From contig JBCCFW010000005.1 of NCBI GenBank assembly GCA_039029535.1, forward strand, positions 40,625 to 104,624: a stretch of DNA of 64,000 bases, read 5' to 3'. A program made the translations under genes and the position numbers. This DNA comes from JBCCFW01 sp039029535. Lineage in GTDB: Bacteria > Acidobacteriota > JBCCFW01. The notes under the pieces were generated by a model. That model saw only the letters and a list, made by a program, of their open reading frames with translations, searched no databases and had not been told where the DNA came from. Of the stretch, positions 41,742 to 50,475 are shown one piece after another (within the stretch, counting starts at the first letter, position 1; each line of letters starts with the position of its first letter).

Positions 41742-42539
41742 TCACAGCCAGTGCGCACACAGCCGCACGAGCTCGGCCTGGTTCGTCGCGCCCGTCTTCT
41801 GCCGTGCGCTCCGAAGCTGAGCCTCCACCGTGCGGACCGACTTCTCGAGAGCCACGGCGATCTCCTTGTAGCTCAGACCGTGCGCTGCGAAGCGGATGAC
41901 CTCGAGCTCGGCCGGACTGGGCTTGTCGGGCCGTCGCTTCGCGCTGAGTTGACGGCTGATCGCCAGGATGGGCGCGAAGAAGTCGACGCAGAAGCGATGG
42001 AGGTATTCGTGCTCAGAAGGCTTCCACGTTCGACCGTGGTCCAGGTCGTCAACGCACGCGCAGCCGAAGCTCTCCCCTCCCGCATCGAGACGTTGCACCA
42101 GCATCGCCCGTGAGCTGGTCGCCGCGAACTCGTCCACGAGCGCCTGACAGAGCGGGTTGTTCGGGACGTCGTCGTAGGCCACCGGCACCCGACTCCGCCA
42201 CACCCGCTGCAGGATGTCGTGGGTGTTGGGCAGTCGGATCCCCACCATGGAAGGACGCTCACCCTCGTCTTCGATCCACTCCGCCACCGGCGTGTAGAAC
42301 CGATGACGCGGCGCACCGAAACCCACGTCGACGCGACCGGCCTGGAGGACGTCGCCGAGATGCGACATGCCGATCGCGAGGACGCGGTCCGTGCGGTCGA
42401 TCTCGAGCAGCGCATGCCCCACCGCATCGAGTGTCCGCGTTCCCACGCGCCCTCGGTGACGGTCCAGGAAGTGCGCCCGCAGCGTCTTGACGTCCCAGTG
42501 ATGGGCGTCCTGCCAGCGCTCTGCTCGCTCCCCACTCAT
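41742..42539 (-). CDS. LuxR-type transcriptional regulator with N-terminal sensor region
   Basis: 265 residues. C-terminal HTH (about 205-260): 'PSPAELEVIRFAAHGLSYKEIAVALEKSVRTVEAQLRSARQKTGATNQAELVRL', a complete LuxR/NarL-type helix-turn-helix. The N-terminal 190 residues may be GAF-like and contain 'GESFGCACVDD'; no receiver Asp or autoinducer-domain motif is seen. Ligand and targets unknown; the nearest genes are the exported NTF2-like protein and ProRS. Confidence 0.88.
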   Translation of the reverse strand: MSGERAERWQDAHHWDVKTLRAHFLDRHRGRVGTRTLDAVGHALLEIDRTDRVLAIGMSHLGDVLQAGRVDVGFGAPRHRFYTPVAEWIEDEGERPSMVGIRLPNTHDILQRVWRSRVPVAYDDVPNNPLCQALVDEFAATSSRAMLVQRLDAGGESFGCACVDDLDHGRTWKPSEHEYLHRFCVDFFAPILAISRQLSAKRRPDKPSPAELEVIRFAAHGLSYKEIAVALEKSVRTVEAQLRSARQKTGATNQAELVRLCAHWL

Positions 42540-42653
42540 GACTCGACCCCACTTGCTTCCTACCCAGTGAGTGCCGATTCATGAACAGAGGTTCAAGGAA
42601 AAGTGACCGACCGCGACGCGAGTCCCCGCTCGCGTCGCGGCAGGGCGGCCGAC

Positions 42654-43124
42654 TCAGTCTGCATCGATGGTGTCGAAGAGGATCCGGGGCGCGCGGTGCG
42701 GGTTGCTCGGAACGCGCCAGAGCACCGCGTAGGTTCCGGTCTGGACGATCTCGCCACCGGGCGTCCGGATGGTCAGCTCGTAGCTGCCCGACTCCAGCAC
42801 GCGCCGCGCGCCGAGCGGCTCGAGGACGTCGACGTTGAGGATGAGCTGGTCCAGACCGGCGTCGAAGCCGCCCAGCCAGGCCGCGACGATGGCCTCCCGG
42901 CCACTCAGCGCGAGGGCGTTCGGCAGCTTGAGCGTGGCCGCCTGAGCGTAGAAGCCACCCAGGCCGTCGGCGTCGGCCAGGTTGAAGGTCTCGACGAACT
43001 CGGCGCTGGCGTCGGCGACGCGGTCGAGGTTGGACTCCGTGTCGTGCCAGGCGAGGGCGGAACCCGGCGTCACGAGAGCGAGGGTCACGAACAGGACGAA
43101 GGTGCTGGCGAGGGTCGGCTTCAT
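42654..43124 (-). CDS. Exported NTF2/SnoaL-like protein
   Basis: 156 residues from the ATG at 43124. A signal peptide ('TFVLFVTLALVTPGSALAW') precedes a SnoaL-type domain: 'ASAEFVETFNLADADGLGGFYAQAATLKLPNA', 'SGREAIVAAWLGG', 'SGSYELTIRTPGG', 'GTYAVLWRV'. It is likely periplasmic or secreted. Ligand unknown. It lies 114 bases downstream of the LuxR gene, which is on the same strand. Confidence 0.85.
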   Translation of the reverse strand: MKPTLASTFVLFVTLALVTPGSALAWHDTESNLDRVADASAEFVETFNLADADGLGGFYAQAATLKLPNALALSGREAIVAAWLGGFDAGLDQLILNVDVLEPLGARRVLESGSYELTIRTPGGEIVQTGTYAVLWRVPSNPHRAPRILFDTIDAD

Positions 43125-43268
43125 GTCGTTTCTCGGTGGCGACGAGGTCGACCGCATCCGCCGTGGATGACGTCGCCTCGTCACGACCGAGAAAGTACGA
43201 ACTGGCCGCAATCGGCCGCATCGCAGGGAACACCTACGAAAACCGAAACTCGCCAGGTGCTGGGTGCC

Positions 43269-44804
43269 TCAGTAGGCCTTGGCCCAGACGACGCGTTGCT
43301 TCGACGGCTTGCCCGAGAACGGACAGGTGCCTTCGTCGTCGGCACCGTCGACCGGCTCGAGGGGGATGTTGCGGATGGTCACGCCGTGCTCGTCCGCGAC
43401 CTGCTTCTCCACCTCTTCGTCACCGCTCCAATGCGACAGGGCGTAGCCACCGTGGACGGGCGTCGGACCCTTCTTCGGCTGCTCGGCCGTGAAGTACTCG
43501 ATGAACTCGTCCTTGCTGTCGATGACCCGGGTGCGGTCCTTGCGGAAGGTCTGAGCCCGCTCGAACAAGGTGTCCTGGATCTCGTCGAGGATGGACGCCG
43601 CCCGCTCGACGAACTCCGTGCGCGGCAGGCTCTCGCGATCCTTGTGGCCCTTGTCGCGCCGACCCATGAACACCGCGTCGGAGGCCATGTCCCGCGGTCC
43701 GATCTCGAGCCGGATGGGCACGCCCTTCTTGATCCAACCCCAGACCTTCTCCGGTCCGGCGATGTCACGGTCGTCGACCTCGACCACCAGCTTGCGACCG
43801 CAGTGCTCCTTCTCACGGAGCTCCTTGGCGACGCGATGGCAGTACTCGACCACCTCACCCGGGTTGTCGGCCTTGAAGGTGATCGGAACGATGGCGACGT
43901 GCGCCGGCGCGATGCGCGGCGGCAGGACGAGACCGTCGTCGTCGGAGTGCGTCATGACCAGCCCGCCGATGAGCCGCGTGGACACGCCCCAGGACGTCGT
44001 CCAGGCGTGTTGCAGGTTGCCGTCCTTGTCCTGGAACTGAATCCCCGAGGACTTGGCGAAGTTCTGACCGAGGAAGTGCGAGGTACCCGCCTGCAGGGCC
44101 TTGTGGTCCTGCATCATGGACTCGATCGAGTAGGTCTCGACCGCACCCGGGAAGCGCTCGGCCGGGCTCTTCTCACCCTTGATGACCGGCATGGCCATCC
44201 AGTTCTCGGCGAAGTCCGCGTAGACCTCGAGCATCTTGCGGGTCTCTTCGCGCGCCTCCTCTTCGGTGGCATGCGCCGTGTGACCCTCTTGCCAGAGGAA
44301 CTCCGCCGTGCGCAGGAAGAGCCTCGTGCGCATCTCCCAGCGGACGACGTTGGCCCACTGGTTGATGAGCAACGGCAGGTCGCGGAACGACTGCACCCAC
44401 TTGGCGAAGCTCGCACCGATGATGGTCTCGCTGGTCGGGCGCACGATGAGCGGCTCTTCCAGCGCGCCGGCCGGCACGAGCTTGCCGTCCGGTCCGGCGG
44501 CAAGGCGGTGATGCGTGACCACCGCGCACTCCTTCGCGAAGCCCTCGACGTGATCGGCCTCGGCTTGCATGAAGCTCAGGGGAATGAACAGCGGGAAGTA
44601 GGCGTTGACGTGCCCGGTGTCCTTGAACATCCCGTCGAGCACCGACTGCATGTTCTCCCAGAGGGCGCAGCCCCACGGCTTGATCACCATGCAGCCGCGC
44701 ACGGGGCTGTTCTCGGCGAGCTCGGCGGCCTTCACGACCTGCTGATACCACTCCGGATAGTTCTCGACTCGAGTTGGACTGATGGCGTTCTTGGCCTTGG
44801 CCAT
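43269..44804 (-). CDS. proS: Prolyl-tRNA synthetase, archaeal/eukaryal-type (ProS type 3)
   Basis: 511 residues, without the editing insertion of the long bacterial enzyme. Opening 'NYPEWYQQVVKAAELAE', class II motif 2 area 'RPTSETIIGASFAKWVQSFRDLPLLINQWANVVRWEMRTRLFLRTAEFLWQEGHTAHAT', motif 3 region 'GLVMTHSDDDGLVLPPRIAPAHVAIVPI', and a C-terminal extension ending 'VVWAKAY' as in the ProS-3 group. It charges tRNA-Pro. The C-terminal domain keeps only one clear Cys ('GTCPFSG'), so the zinc site may be partly lost. Confidence 0.97.
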   Translation of the reverse strand: MAKAKNAISPTRVENYPEWYQQVVKAAELAENSPVRGCMVIKPWGCALWENMQSVLDGMFKDTGHVNAYFPLFIPLSFMQAEADHVEGFAKECAVVTHHRLAAGPDGKLVPAGALEEPLIVRPTSETIIGASFAKWVQSFRDLPLLINQWANVVRWEMRTRLFLRTAEFLWQEGHTAHATEEEAREETRKMLEVYADFAENWMAMPVIKGEKSPAERFPGAVETYSIESMMQDHKALQAGTSHFLGQNFAKSSGIQFQDKDGNLQHAWTTSWGVSTRLIGGLVMTHSDDDGLVLPPRIAPAHVAIVPITFKADNPGEVVEYCHRVAKELREKEHCGRKLVVEVDDRDIAGPEKVWGWIKKGVPIRLEIGPRDMASDAVFMGRRDKGHKDRESLPRTEFVERAASILDEIQDTLFERAQTFRKDRTRVIDSKDEFIEYFTAEQPKKGPTPVHGGYALSHWSGDEEVEKQVADEHGVTIRNIPLEPVDGADDEGTCPFSGKPSKQRVVWAKAY

Positions 44805-44920
44805 GACTCACTCTCCCTCACCCGAGCTCCTCTCGGGCGGTGATGGGGGCTCGCGTCACCTGACGTGGTGAACGCGAAAAGGGGGCGGGCGGACGACTCG
44901 GCTTCGGGGGCCTCCCGAGA

Positions 44921-45283
44921 TCAGCGTCGACGAATGATCCGAACTTCGACGTGATCGAGCGGCCCCGGGATGGGTGCGTGCGGCTTGCGCGCCGCCACCT
45001 CCACCTCGTCGACCTCGGGCAGCTCAAGCGCCCGGTCGGCGACCTGCTCGCAGAGAGCCTCCAGCAGCCGGTGAGGACTGCTGCCCACGGTCTTCTCGAC
45101 GAGGGCGTAGAGGTCCCGGTAGTCGACCCGCATCGACGGCTCGTCCGACTCGCCCACCCGCTGCAGGTCGAGACCGACGCGAAGGTCGAGCTCGAGCGGC
45201 TGCGGCAGGTGCTCCTCATGCGGCAGCAGTCCCACGCAGGTGTGGAACCTCATGCCCTGGAGCGAGATGGAGTCGGTGGCCAT
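44921..45283 (-). CDS. folB: Dihydroneopterin aldolase
   Basis: 120 residues from the ATG at 45283. 'SISLQGMRFHTCVGLLPHEEHLPQPLELDLRVGLDL', 'MRVDYRDLYALVEKTVGSSPHRLLEALCEQVADRAL' and 'VEVAARKPHAPIPGPLDHVEVRI' follow the FolB fold with the catalytic Lys in 'ARKPHAP'. It acts in folate synthesis, splitting dihydroneopterin to 6-hydroxymethyldihydropterin. No other fol gene is adjacent; it is divergent from glnS by 281 bases. Confidence 0.93.
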   Translation of the reverse strand: MATDSISLQGMRFHTCVGLLPHEEHLPQPLELDLRVGLDLQRVGESDEPSMRVDYRDLYALVEKTVGSSPHRLLEALCEQVADRALELPEVDEVEVAARKPHAPIPGPLDHVEVRIIRRR

Positions 45284-45564
45284 CGGGAGTCCGGTGGGGC
45301 GCTCCGTCGCCGAATCCTCCGTCGGGTCGGCGCGGGGCACCCGGAGACCGGAGTTTGGACCCCCGGCGAGCCGAGGGCAAGCCGACGATCGCCGCCATCC
45401 CGCTTTCTGAAAGGAGCGGGACCGCGACCCCGGATGCACCTCCTGGCAACACGGGTCGGAGGCACGACCGACGGGCGTCGTGATGCTGGTGGCCCCGCCC
45501 TGACGACGAGCGGCTACACTCCTCGATTCCGCGGCCGCGCGGTGCGGCCCACCGGGACCCCGTC

Positions 45565-47301
45565 ATGAGCGACGAAACCACGACACCCGAAGCCGAGTCC
45601 GAGGCCACCGAGCGGCGTCACTTCATTCAGCAGGCCATCGACGAGGATCTTCGTTCCGGCCGCTTCGAGCGGGTCCAGACCCGCTTCCCGCCCGAGCCCA
45701 ACGGTCACCTGCACGTCGGGCACGCCAAGGCCATCTGCCTGAACTTCGCGTTGGCGGAGGAGTACGGCGGCGTCTGCAAGCTCCGCTTCGACGACACCAA
45801 CCCGAGCCGGGAGAAGCAGGAGTACGTCGACGCCATGATGCGGGACATCCGCTGGCTCGGCTTCGAGTGGGACGGCGAGCCCTGCCACGCCTCCGACTAC
45901 TTCCAGCAGCTCCACGACTGGGCGATCGTCCTCATCGAGAAGGGCCTCGCCTACGTCTGCGACCTCTCCCCCGACGAGATGCGCGAGCACCGCGGGACCC
46001 TCACCGAGGCGGGCAAGAACAGCCCCCATCGCGATCGCTCGGTGGAGGAGAACCTCGACCTCTTCGCCCTCATGCGAGCCGGCGAGTTCGAGGACGGCTC
46101 CCGCACGCTCCGGGCGAAGATCGACATGAGCTCGCCCAACATCAACCTCCGCGACCCGGTCATGTACCGGATCCAGAAGGTCACCCACCAGCGCACCGGC
46201 GACGAGTGGCCCATCTACCCGACCTACGACTGGGCCCACGGTCAGTCCGACTCCATCGAGGGCGTGACCTTCTCGCTCTGTAGCCAGGAGTTCGAGAACA
46301 ACCGGCCGCTCTACGACTGGTACCTCGACCAGCTCGGCGTGCACCACCCGCGTCAGATCGAGTCGGCCCGGCTCAGCCTGGCCACCATCTTCTTGAGCAA
46401 GCGAAAGCTCATCCAGCTCGTCGACGAGGGTCACGTCGAGAGCTGGGACGACCCGCGCATGCCGACCCTCTCCGGCATGCGCCGCCGGGGCTACACGCCC
46501 GAGGCCATCCGCTCCTTCATCAAGACGGCTGGCGTGTCCAAGTCCGAGAGCCGGCACGAGCTCGTCCAGCTCGAGAACGCCCTTCGTGAGCACCAGAATC
46601 GCTGGGCAGAGCGTCGGTACTGCGTCTTGAAGCCACTCAAGGTGGTCATCACCAACTACCCCGAGGGTCAGACCGAGGAGCTCGAGGCGATCAACAACCC
46701 CGAGGATCCCGACGCCGGGACTCGCACGCTCCCCTTCTCGCGCGAGATCTACATCGAGCGGACCGACTTCATGGAGGATCCGCCTCGCAAGTTCTTCCGG
46801 CTCGCGCCGGACCGCGAGGTGAGGCTCCGCTACGCCTACTTCATCCGCTGTGAGGAGGTCATCAAGGACGAGAGCGGCGAAGTCGTGGAGCTCCGCTGCA
46901 CCTACGACCCGGAGACCCGCGGCGGCAACGCCCCGGACGGCCGCAAGGTGAAGGGCACGATCCACTGGGTCGACGCCGCCCAGTCCGTGCCGGCCGAGCT
47001 CCGTCTCTTCGAGCCGCTCTTCAGCATCGACGGCCCCGAGCAGCTCGGTGAGGGCGAGGACCTCTTCGACCACATCAACCCGAAGTCACGGGAGGTGCTC
47101 ACCGGTTGCCTGGTCGAGCCGAGCCTCGGCGACGCGGCCCCGGGAAGCCTCTGGCAGTTCGAGAGGCACGGCTACTTCTGTGCCGACCCCGACGGCAAGC
47201 CGGGAGCCCCGGTCTTCAACCGGTCGGTCTCGCTGCGGGACTCGTGGGCCAAGATCCAGGCCAAGGGCGGCGGCAAGGGTGGGGGCAAGGGCCGAAAATG
47301 A
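45565..47301 (+). CDS. glnS: Glutaminyl-tRNA synthetase
   Basis: 578 residues. Class I signatures: 'FPPEPNGHLHVGHAKAICLNF' (HIGH-type HVGH at 50-53) and 'LSKRK' (277-281, KMSKS-type). 'LRFDDTNP', 'YDWAHGQSDSIEGVTFSLCSQEFENNRPLYDW' and 'WDDPRMPTLSGMRRRGYTPEAIRSF' identify it as GlnRS rather than GluRS. The tail is Gly/Lys-rich. Direct glutaminylation is patchy in bacteria, since others use GatCAB, so its presence is a phylogenetic hint. Confidence 0.97.
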   Translation: MSDETTTPEAESEATERRHFIQQAIDEDLRSGRFERVQTRFPPEPNGHLHVGHAKAICLNFALAEEYGGVCKLRFDDTNPSREKQEYVDAMMRDIRWLGFEWDGEPCHASDYFQQLHDWAIVLIEKGLAYVCDLSPDEMREHRGTLTEAGKNSPHRDRSVEENLDLFALMRAGEFEDGSRTLRAKIDMSSPNINLRDPVMYRIQKVTHQRTGDEWPIYPTYDWAHGQSDSIEGVTFSLCSQEFENNRPLYDWYLDQLGVHHPRQIESARLSLATIFLSKRKLIQLVDEGHVESWDDPRMPTLSGMRRRGYTPEAIRSFIKTAGVSKSESRHELVQLENALREHQNRWAERRYCVLKPLKVVITNYPEGQTEELEAINNPEDPDAGTRTLPFSREIYIERTDFMEDPPRKFFRLAPDREVRLRYAYFIRCEEVIKDESGEVVELRCTYDPETRGGNAPDGRKVKGTIHWVDAAQSVPAELRLFEPLFSIDGPEQLGEGEDLFDHINPKSREVLTGCLVEPSLGDAAPGSLWQFERHGYFCADPDGKPGAPVFNRSVSLRDSWAKIQAKGGGKGGGKGRK

Positions 47302-47304
47302 CGT

Positions 47305-47322
47305 GACCGGCGCGCGCCGGTC
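47305..47322 (+). terminator. Perfect palindrome just after glnS
   Basis: GACCGGCGC / GCGCCGGTC, an 18-base perfect palindrome starting 4 bases after the glnS stop. It can fold as a 7-bp stem with a GCGC loop. No T-run follows; terminator function is inferred from position. Confidence 0.4.
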
Positions 47323-47388
47323 GTGCCACGATCCGTCCTCTCCCCGTTGACGATGGGCGCGTCCGCCCGTCCCCAGGAGGCTCCTCCC

Positions 47389-47796
47389 ATGGGCTACCGG
47401 ATCGACGAGATCGAGGGCATCGGCCCCGCCTACCGCAAGAAGCTGGCCACGGCGAAGATCACCAACACCAACCACTTCCTCTCGCTCTGCTGCGACTCGA
47501 AGGGCCGAAGGGCCGTCGCCAAGGAGTGCGACCTCACCGAGAAGCAGCTCCTCAAGTGGGCCAACATGGCCGACCTGATGCGCGTCACCGGCGTGGGCCC
47601 GGAGAACGCCGAGCTCCTCGAGGCCGCCGGCGTCGACACCATCAAGGAGCTCCGGCATCGCAAGAGCGACAACCTCGCCGACAAGATGTCCGAGGTGAAC
47701 GCGAAGAAGAAGCTCACCCGCCTGGTCCCCTCGGCCAAGACCGTCGAGAAGTGGATCACCCAGGCCAAGGGCCTCGATCCGACCATCACCCACTAG
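47389..47796 (+). CDS. DUF4332 helix-hairpin-helix protein
   Basis: 135 residues from the ATG at 47389 (AGGAGG 8 bases upstream). 'IDEIEGIGPAYRKKLATAKITNTNHFLSLC', then 'MRVTGVGPENAELLEAAGVDTIKELRHRK' are paired helix-hairpin-helix units typical of DUF4332. HhH units bind DNA backbones non-specifically; this family often sits near genome-maintenance or structural genes. Small, cytoplasmic, no other domain. Confidence 0.88.
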   Translation: MGYRIDEIEGIGPAYRKKLATAKITNTNHFLSLCCDSKGRRAVAKECDLTEKQLLKWANMADLMRVTGVGPENAELLEAAGVDTIKELRHRKSDNLADKMSEVNAKKKLTRLVPSAKTVEKWITQAKGLDPTITH

Positions 47797-48027
47797 CTAG
47801 TGGTGATCGGGGTGGCCGGGTCCTCCGCGCCACCCCCTGCCGGCCCGCTCCGCGCGGGTCCAGGTTCGGTCCCCTGGACCGTCGCGAGACGTGACGAGAC
47901 GTGCCATGACACCTCTCCGCCTCGCGCCTTGACCTCCCTCCGCCTTTGCCTCAGGCTGGCGGCCTTCCTCCCTCAGTCCACCTCCCTCTCGCACGGCTCG
48001 TCTCCGAGTCGGCCGGAGCAACACGTC

Positions 48028-49047
48028 ATGAAGTGCGCCACGTCCCTCCTTTCTCTCGCGCTGATCGCCATCCCGGCGCTCGCCAGCGCTCAGTCCTACC
48101 GGGACCACCAAGCCCGCTTCCTCCAGATGGCCGCTCAGGAAGAGTGGGACGAGAACGACGCCTGGTCCGCGCGTCGCTTCGAGCGCCTCGCCGTCATGGC
48201 CCGCGACTCCCGCACGGTCACCGTCGACGACCTTCCGGCCCGCTGGCGGGATCGTCTCAAGAGCAAGGGTCGTCGCGCTGACTCGTACGAGCGCTTCCTC
48301 GAGCTCGACGGTCGCTTCCAGGCGATCCCCGAGTCGGTCCGCACCATCAACGCGAAGAACGTCGCGCACGCCGAGGTCTGCCTCTTCCACGCACGGCACG
48401 AGCTGTCCGAGCCCTTCGTCGGCACCGACTCGACCGAGCTCTACCTCGACTGCGTGGAGGAGAACCTCTCCAACCTGCGCCCGGCTGACCGCGACGGCGA
48501 CGGCCTGCTCGATCCCGACGACCAGTGCCCGGACCGACCCGAGGACCTCGACGGTTGGCAGGACGCCGACGGTTGTCCCGACCCCGATGACGACGGCGAC
48601 GGCATCCTCGACGTCCGCGACCGCTGCCCGCGCGATCCGGAGACGATGAACGGCTACGAGGACGAGGACGGCTGTCCCGACCGTCGGCCCGTGCCGGCGG
48701 TCCCGGCGCTGCCCGTCGTCTACTTCACGACCGACAGCAGCCACCTCGACCACGAGGCGCGTCAGCGTCTCGATGCCGCTGCGGCGACCCTCCGGCACCA
48801 TCCGGGCGTCCACGTGCGCATCGTCGGCCACGCCGACAGCCGCTCGAGCAACGACTACAACCTCCGCCTCGGCCAGCGCCGCGCCGGCGCCGTCCGGGAC
48901 TACCTCGTCCGCCAGGGCGGCCTCGACGGCCAGCGCATCCACCTGAGCAGCCAGGGCGAGTTCCGACCGGCCGCGCCCAACGACACCACCTCGGGTCGGG
49001 CGTACAACCGCCGCGTCGAGCTCCACGCGCTCCTGCCGCACCGGTAA
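48028..49047 (+). CDS. OmpA-family protein with thrombospondin type-3 repeats
   Basis: 339 residues from the ATG at 48028. Signal peptide 'LLSLALIAIPALASAQ'. A helical region (about 20-150) leads to Asp-rich TSP3-type Ca-binding repeats ('DRDGDGLLDPDDQCPDRPEDLDGWQDADGCPDPDDDGDGILD', about 155-225). The C-terminal 110 residues are an OmpA peptidoglycan-binding domain ('VVYFTTDSSHLDHEARQRLD', 'VRIVGHADSRSSNDYNLRLGQRRAGAVRDYLVRQG'). It probably links outer membrane and cell wall. A strong terminator follows. Confidence 0.93.
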   Translation: MKCATSLLSLALIAIPALASAQSYRDHQARFLQMAAQEEWDENDAWSARRFERLAVMARDSRTVTVDDLPARWRDRLKSKGRRADSYERFLELDGRFQAIPESVRTINAKNVAHAEVCLFHARHELSEPFVGTDSTELYLDCVEENLSNLRPADRDGDGLLDPDDQCPDRPEDLDGWQDADGCPDPDDDGDGILDVRDRCPRDPETMNGYEDEDGCPDRRPVPAVPALPVVYFTTDSSHLDHEARQRLDAAAATLRHHPGVHVRIVGHADSRSSNDYNLRLGQRRAGAVRDYLVRQGGLDGQRIHLSSQGEFRPAAPNDTTSGRAYNRRVELHALLPHR

Positions 49048-49412
49048 GACCGAGGCGGCATCACGCCACCCGTCTTCGAAGGGCCCATTCCCGCTCGGGA
49101 GTGGGCCTTTCGTGCGTCTGGGGCCGCATTCACCCTCTTCCTGAATCACGCATGCCGTTGCCGCAAGACCGCCAAGAGTCATGCTTCAGACGAATGAGGC
49201 ACCTCTGTCTGGGGCCAGCTATCGGCCGTTTTGGGACCGTAGAAGCGCATCTCAAGCCACATGGACGCCCTTGTTGGACGCCCGAGCGCTCGTTTTGGTG
49301 AACATGCCCGGTTGCGATTTTCATCGCATGAGAGCATCAATACGGGTGCATGGACCTCACGCAGCCGGTCGGTGTTCGGCTTCCTCGCGTGACGGTGTGG
49401 GAGGAATTGGCG
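49048..49412. other. Intergenic region, no gene seen
   Basis: About 365 bases with the terminator at 49079-49110 and an inverted repeat TGCGAT-TTTC-ATCGCA at 49313-49328, about 85 bases upstream of the next gene. The part from 49180 to 49345 is richer in A/T than its neighbours and probably holds that gene's promoter; no consensus pair was recognised. Confidence 0.4.
49079..49110 (+). terminator. Intrinsic terminator of the OmpA gene
   Basis: AAGGGCCCATTCCC-GCTC-GGGAGTGGGCCTTT, a 14-bp stem with two G-T pairs ending in TTT, 32 bases after the stop at 49047. Confidence 0.7.
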
Positions 49413-50363
49413 ATGGCAATGGCTCAGCGCTCAGCGGCACTCCTCGTTCTCGTGACCTTCGGACTGGCCTTCGCCACCGAAGTCCTGGGGAGACCCCTCG
49501 ATCGAGACGACTCACGACGCAACCTGCCCGTTCGCAGCTTGCCGGACATCCCGGAGCTCAACCCGCTCCCGGATCTCCGCATTCTTCGGGACGTCTCCGA
49601 CCGCATCCGGCCCACGCTCGGCTGGGATCAGGGCTGGGGTCCGGTGGTCGACACCCCGCCGCTCCTGGAGCTCGAGCCGGTGCGAGGCCCCGGTCAGGAT
49701 CCGGATGCCGACACGCTTGCCGGCACCCACGACAACTGTCCCGGCGTCTGGAACCCGTTCCAGCTCGACGTGGACCGCGACGGCTTCGGCGATGCTTGCG
49801 ATGCCTGCCGCCTCGTCCCCGACGATCAGCTCGATTCTGACGAGGACGGCATCGGCGACGCCTGCGACCCCTGCCCCAGCGACCCCTCTCCTCTTTGTGA
49901 GGCGCCGGGCGGCTGTCTCTGCGAGCCCGGCATGGCCTGCCCCGGCGACCTCGACGGCGATCGCGTGATCGACGCCTGCGACAACTGTCCGCTGACGGCC
50001 AACCTGAAGCAGGACGATCTCGACGGCGACGGCATGGGCGACGCCTGCGACCCCTGCGTGGTCATCCGTGGCCCCATCGGCTGCGACGACGCCGAGGACC
50101 GCTGCCACCCGGGCGAGCCCTGTCTCGACGACGCCGATGGCGACGGCACCCGGGACGCCTACGACAACTGCCCGACGGACACCAACCCGGTGCAGGAGGA
50201 CTACGACGGCGACGGCGTGGGGGACGCCTGCGACGACTGTCCAGAAGACCCGTCTCCCAACTGCGACGGGCGCTGCCTGTGCGAGGGCTGCTGGGACGAC
50301 CAGGACGACGACGGCGTGCGCGACGACTGCGACGCCTGCCCGACGGATCCCGCCTGCTCCTGA
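49413..50363 (+). CDS. Exported thrombospondin type-3 repeat protein
   Basis: 316 residues from the ATG at 49413 (GGAGG 8 bases upstream). Signal peptide 'AALLVLVTFGLAFATEVLG'. From about residue 105 the protein is mostly Asp/Cys TSP3-like Ca-binding repeats ('DVDRDGFGDACDACRLVPDDQLDSDEDGIGDACDPC', repeated about seven times), ending 'CDACPTDPACS'. Cys pairs probably form disulfides. There is no anchor domain, so it may be secreted or shed. Role unknown. Confidence 0.85.
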   Translation: MAMAQRSAALLVLVTFGLAFATEVLGRPLDRDDSRRNLPVRSLPDIPELNPLPDLRILRDVSDRIRPTLGWDQGWGPVVDTPPLLELEPVRGPGQDPDADTLAGTHDNCPGVWNPFQLDVDRDGFGDACDACRLVPDDQLDSDEDGIGDACDPCPSDPSPLCEAPGGCLCEPGMACPGDLDGDRVIDACDNCPLTANLKQDDLDGDGMGDACDPCVVIRGPIGCDDAEDRCHPGEPCLDDADGDGTRDAYDNCPTDTNPVQEDYDGDGVGDACDDCPEDPSPNCDGRCLCEGCWDDQDDDGVRDDCDACPTDPACS

Positions 50364-50475
50364 CCCTGGAGCACGCGGTCACGAGGCCAGGCCGGGGAGG
50401 GCCTGCTCGGTTTAGTGAACACTTCGGCTTGCCGTTGAGCAAGCCCGCACCCATCGTCCCGGCGTGGAGGAAAAG

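Noticed and set aside
42603..44843. 746-codon plus-strand frame opposite the SnoaL-like and ProRS genes
   Set aside because: It spans two well-supported genes on the other strand and has the composition of a shadow frame.
45514..47073. 519-codon minus-strand frame opposite glnS
   Set aside because: Shadow of a conserved synthetase; biased composition only.
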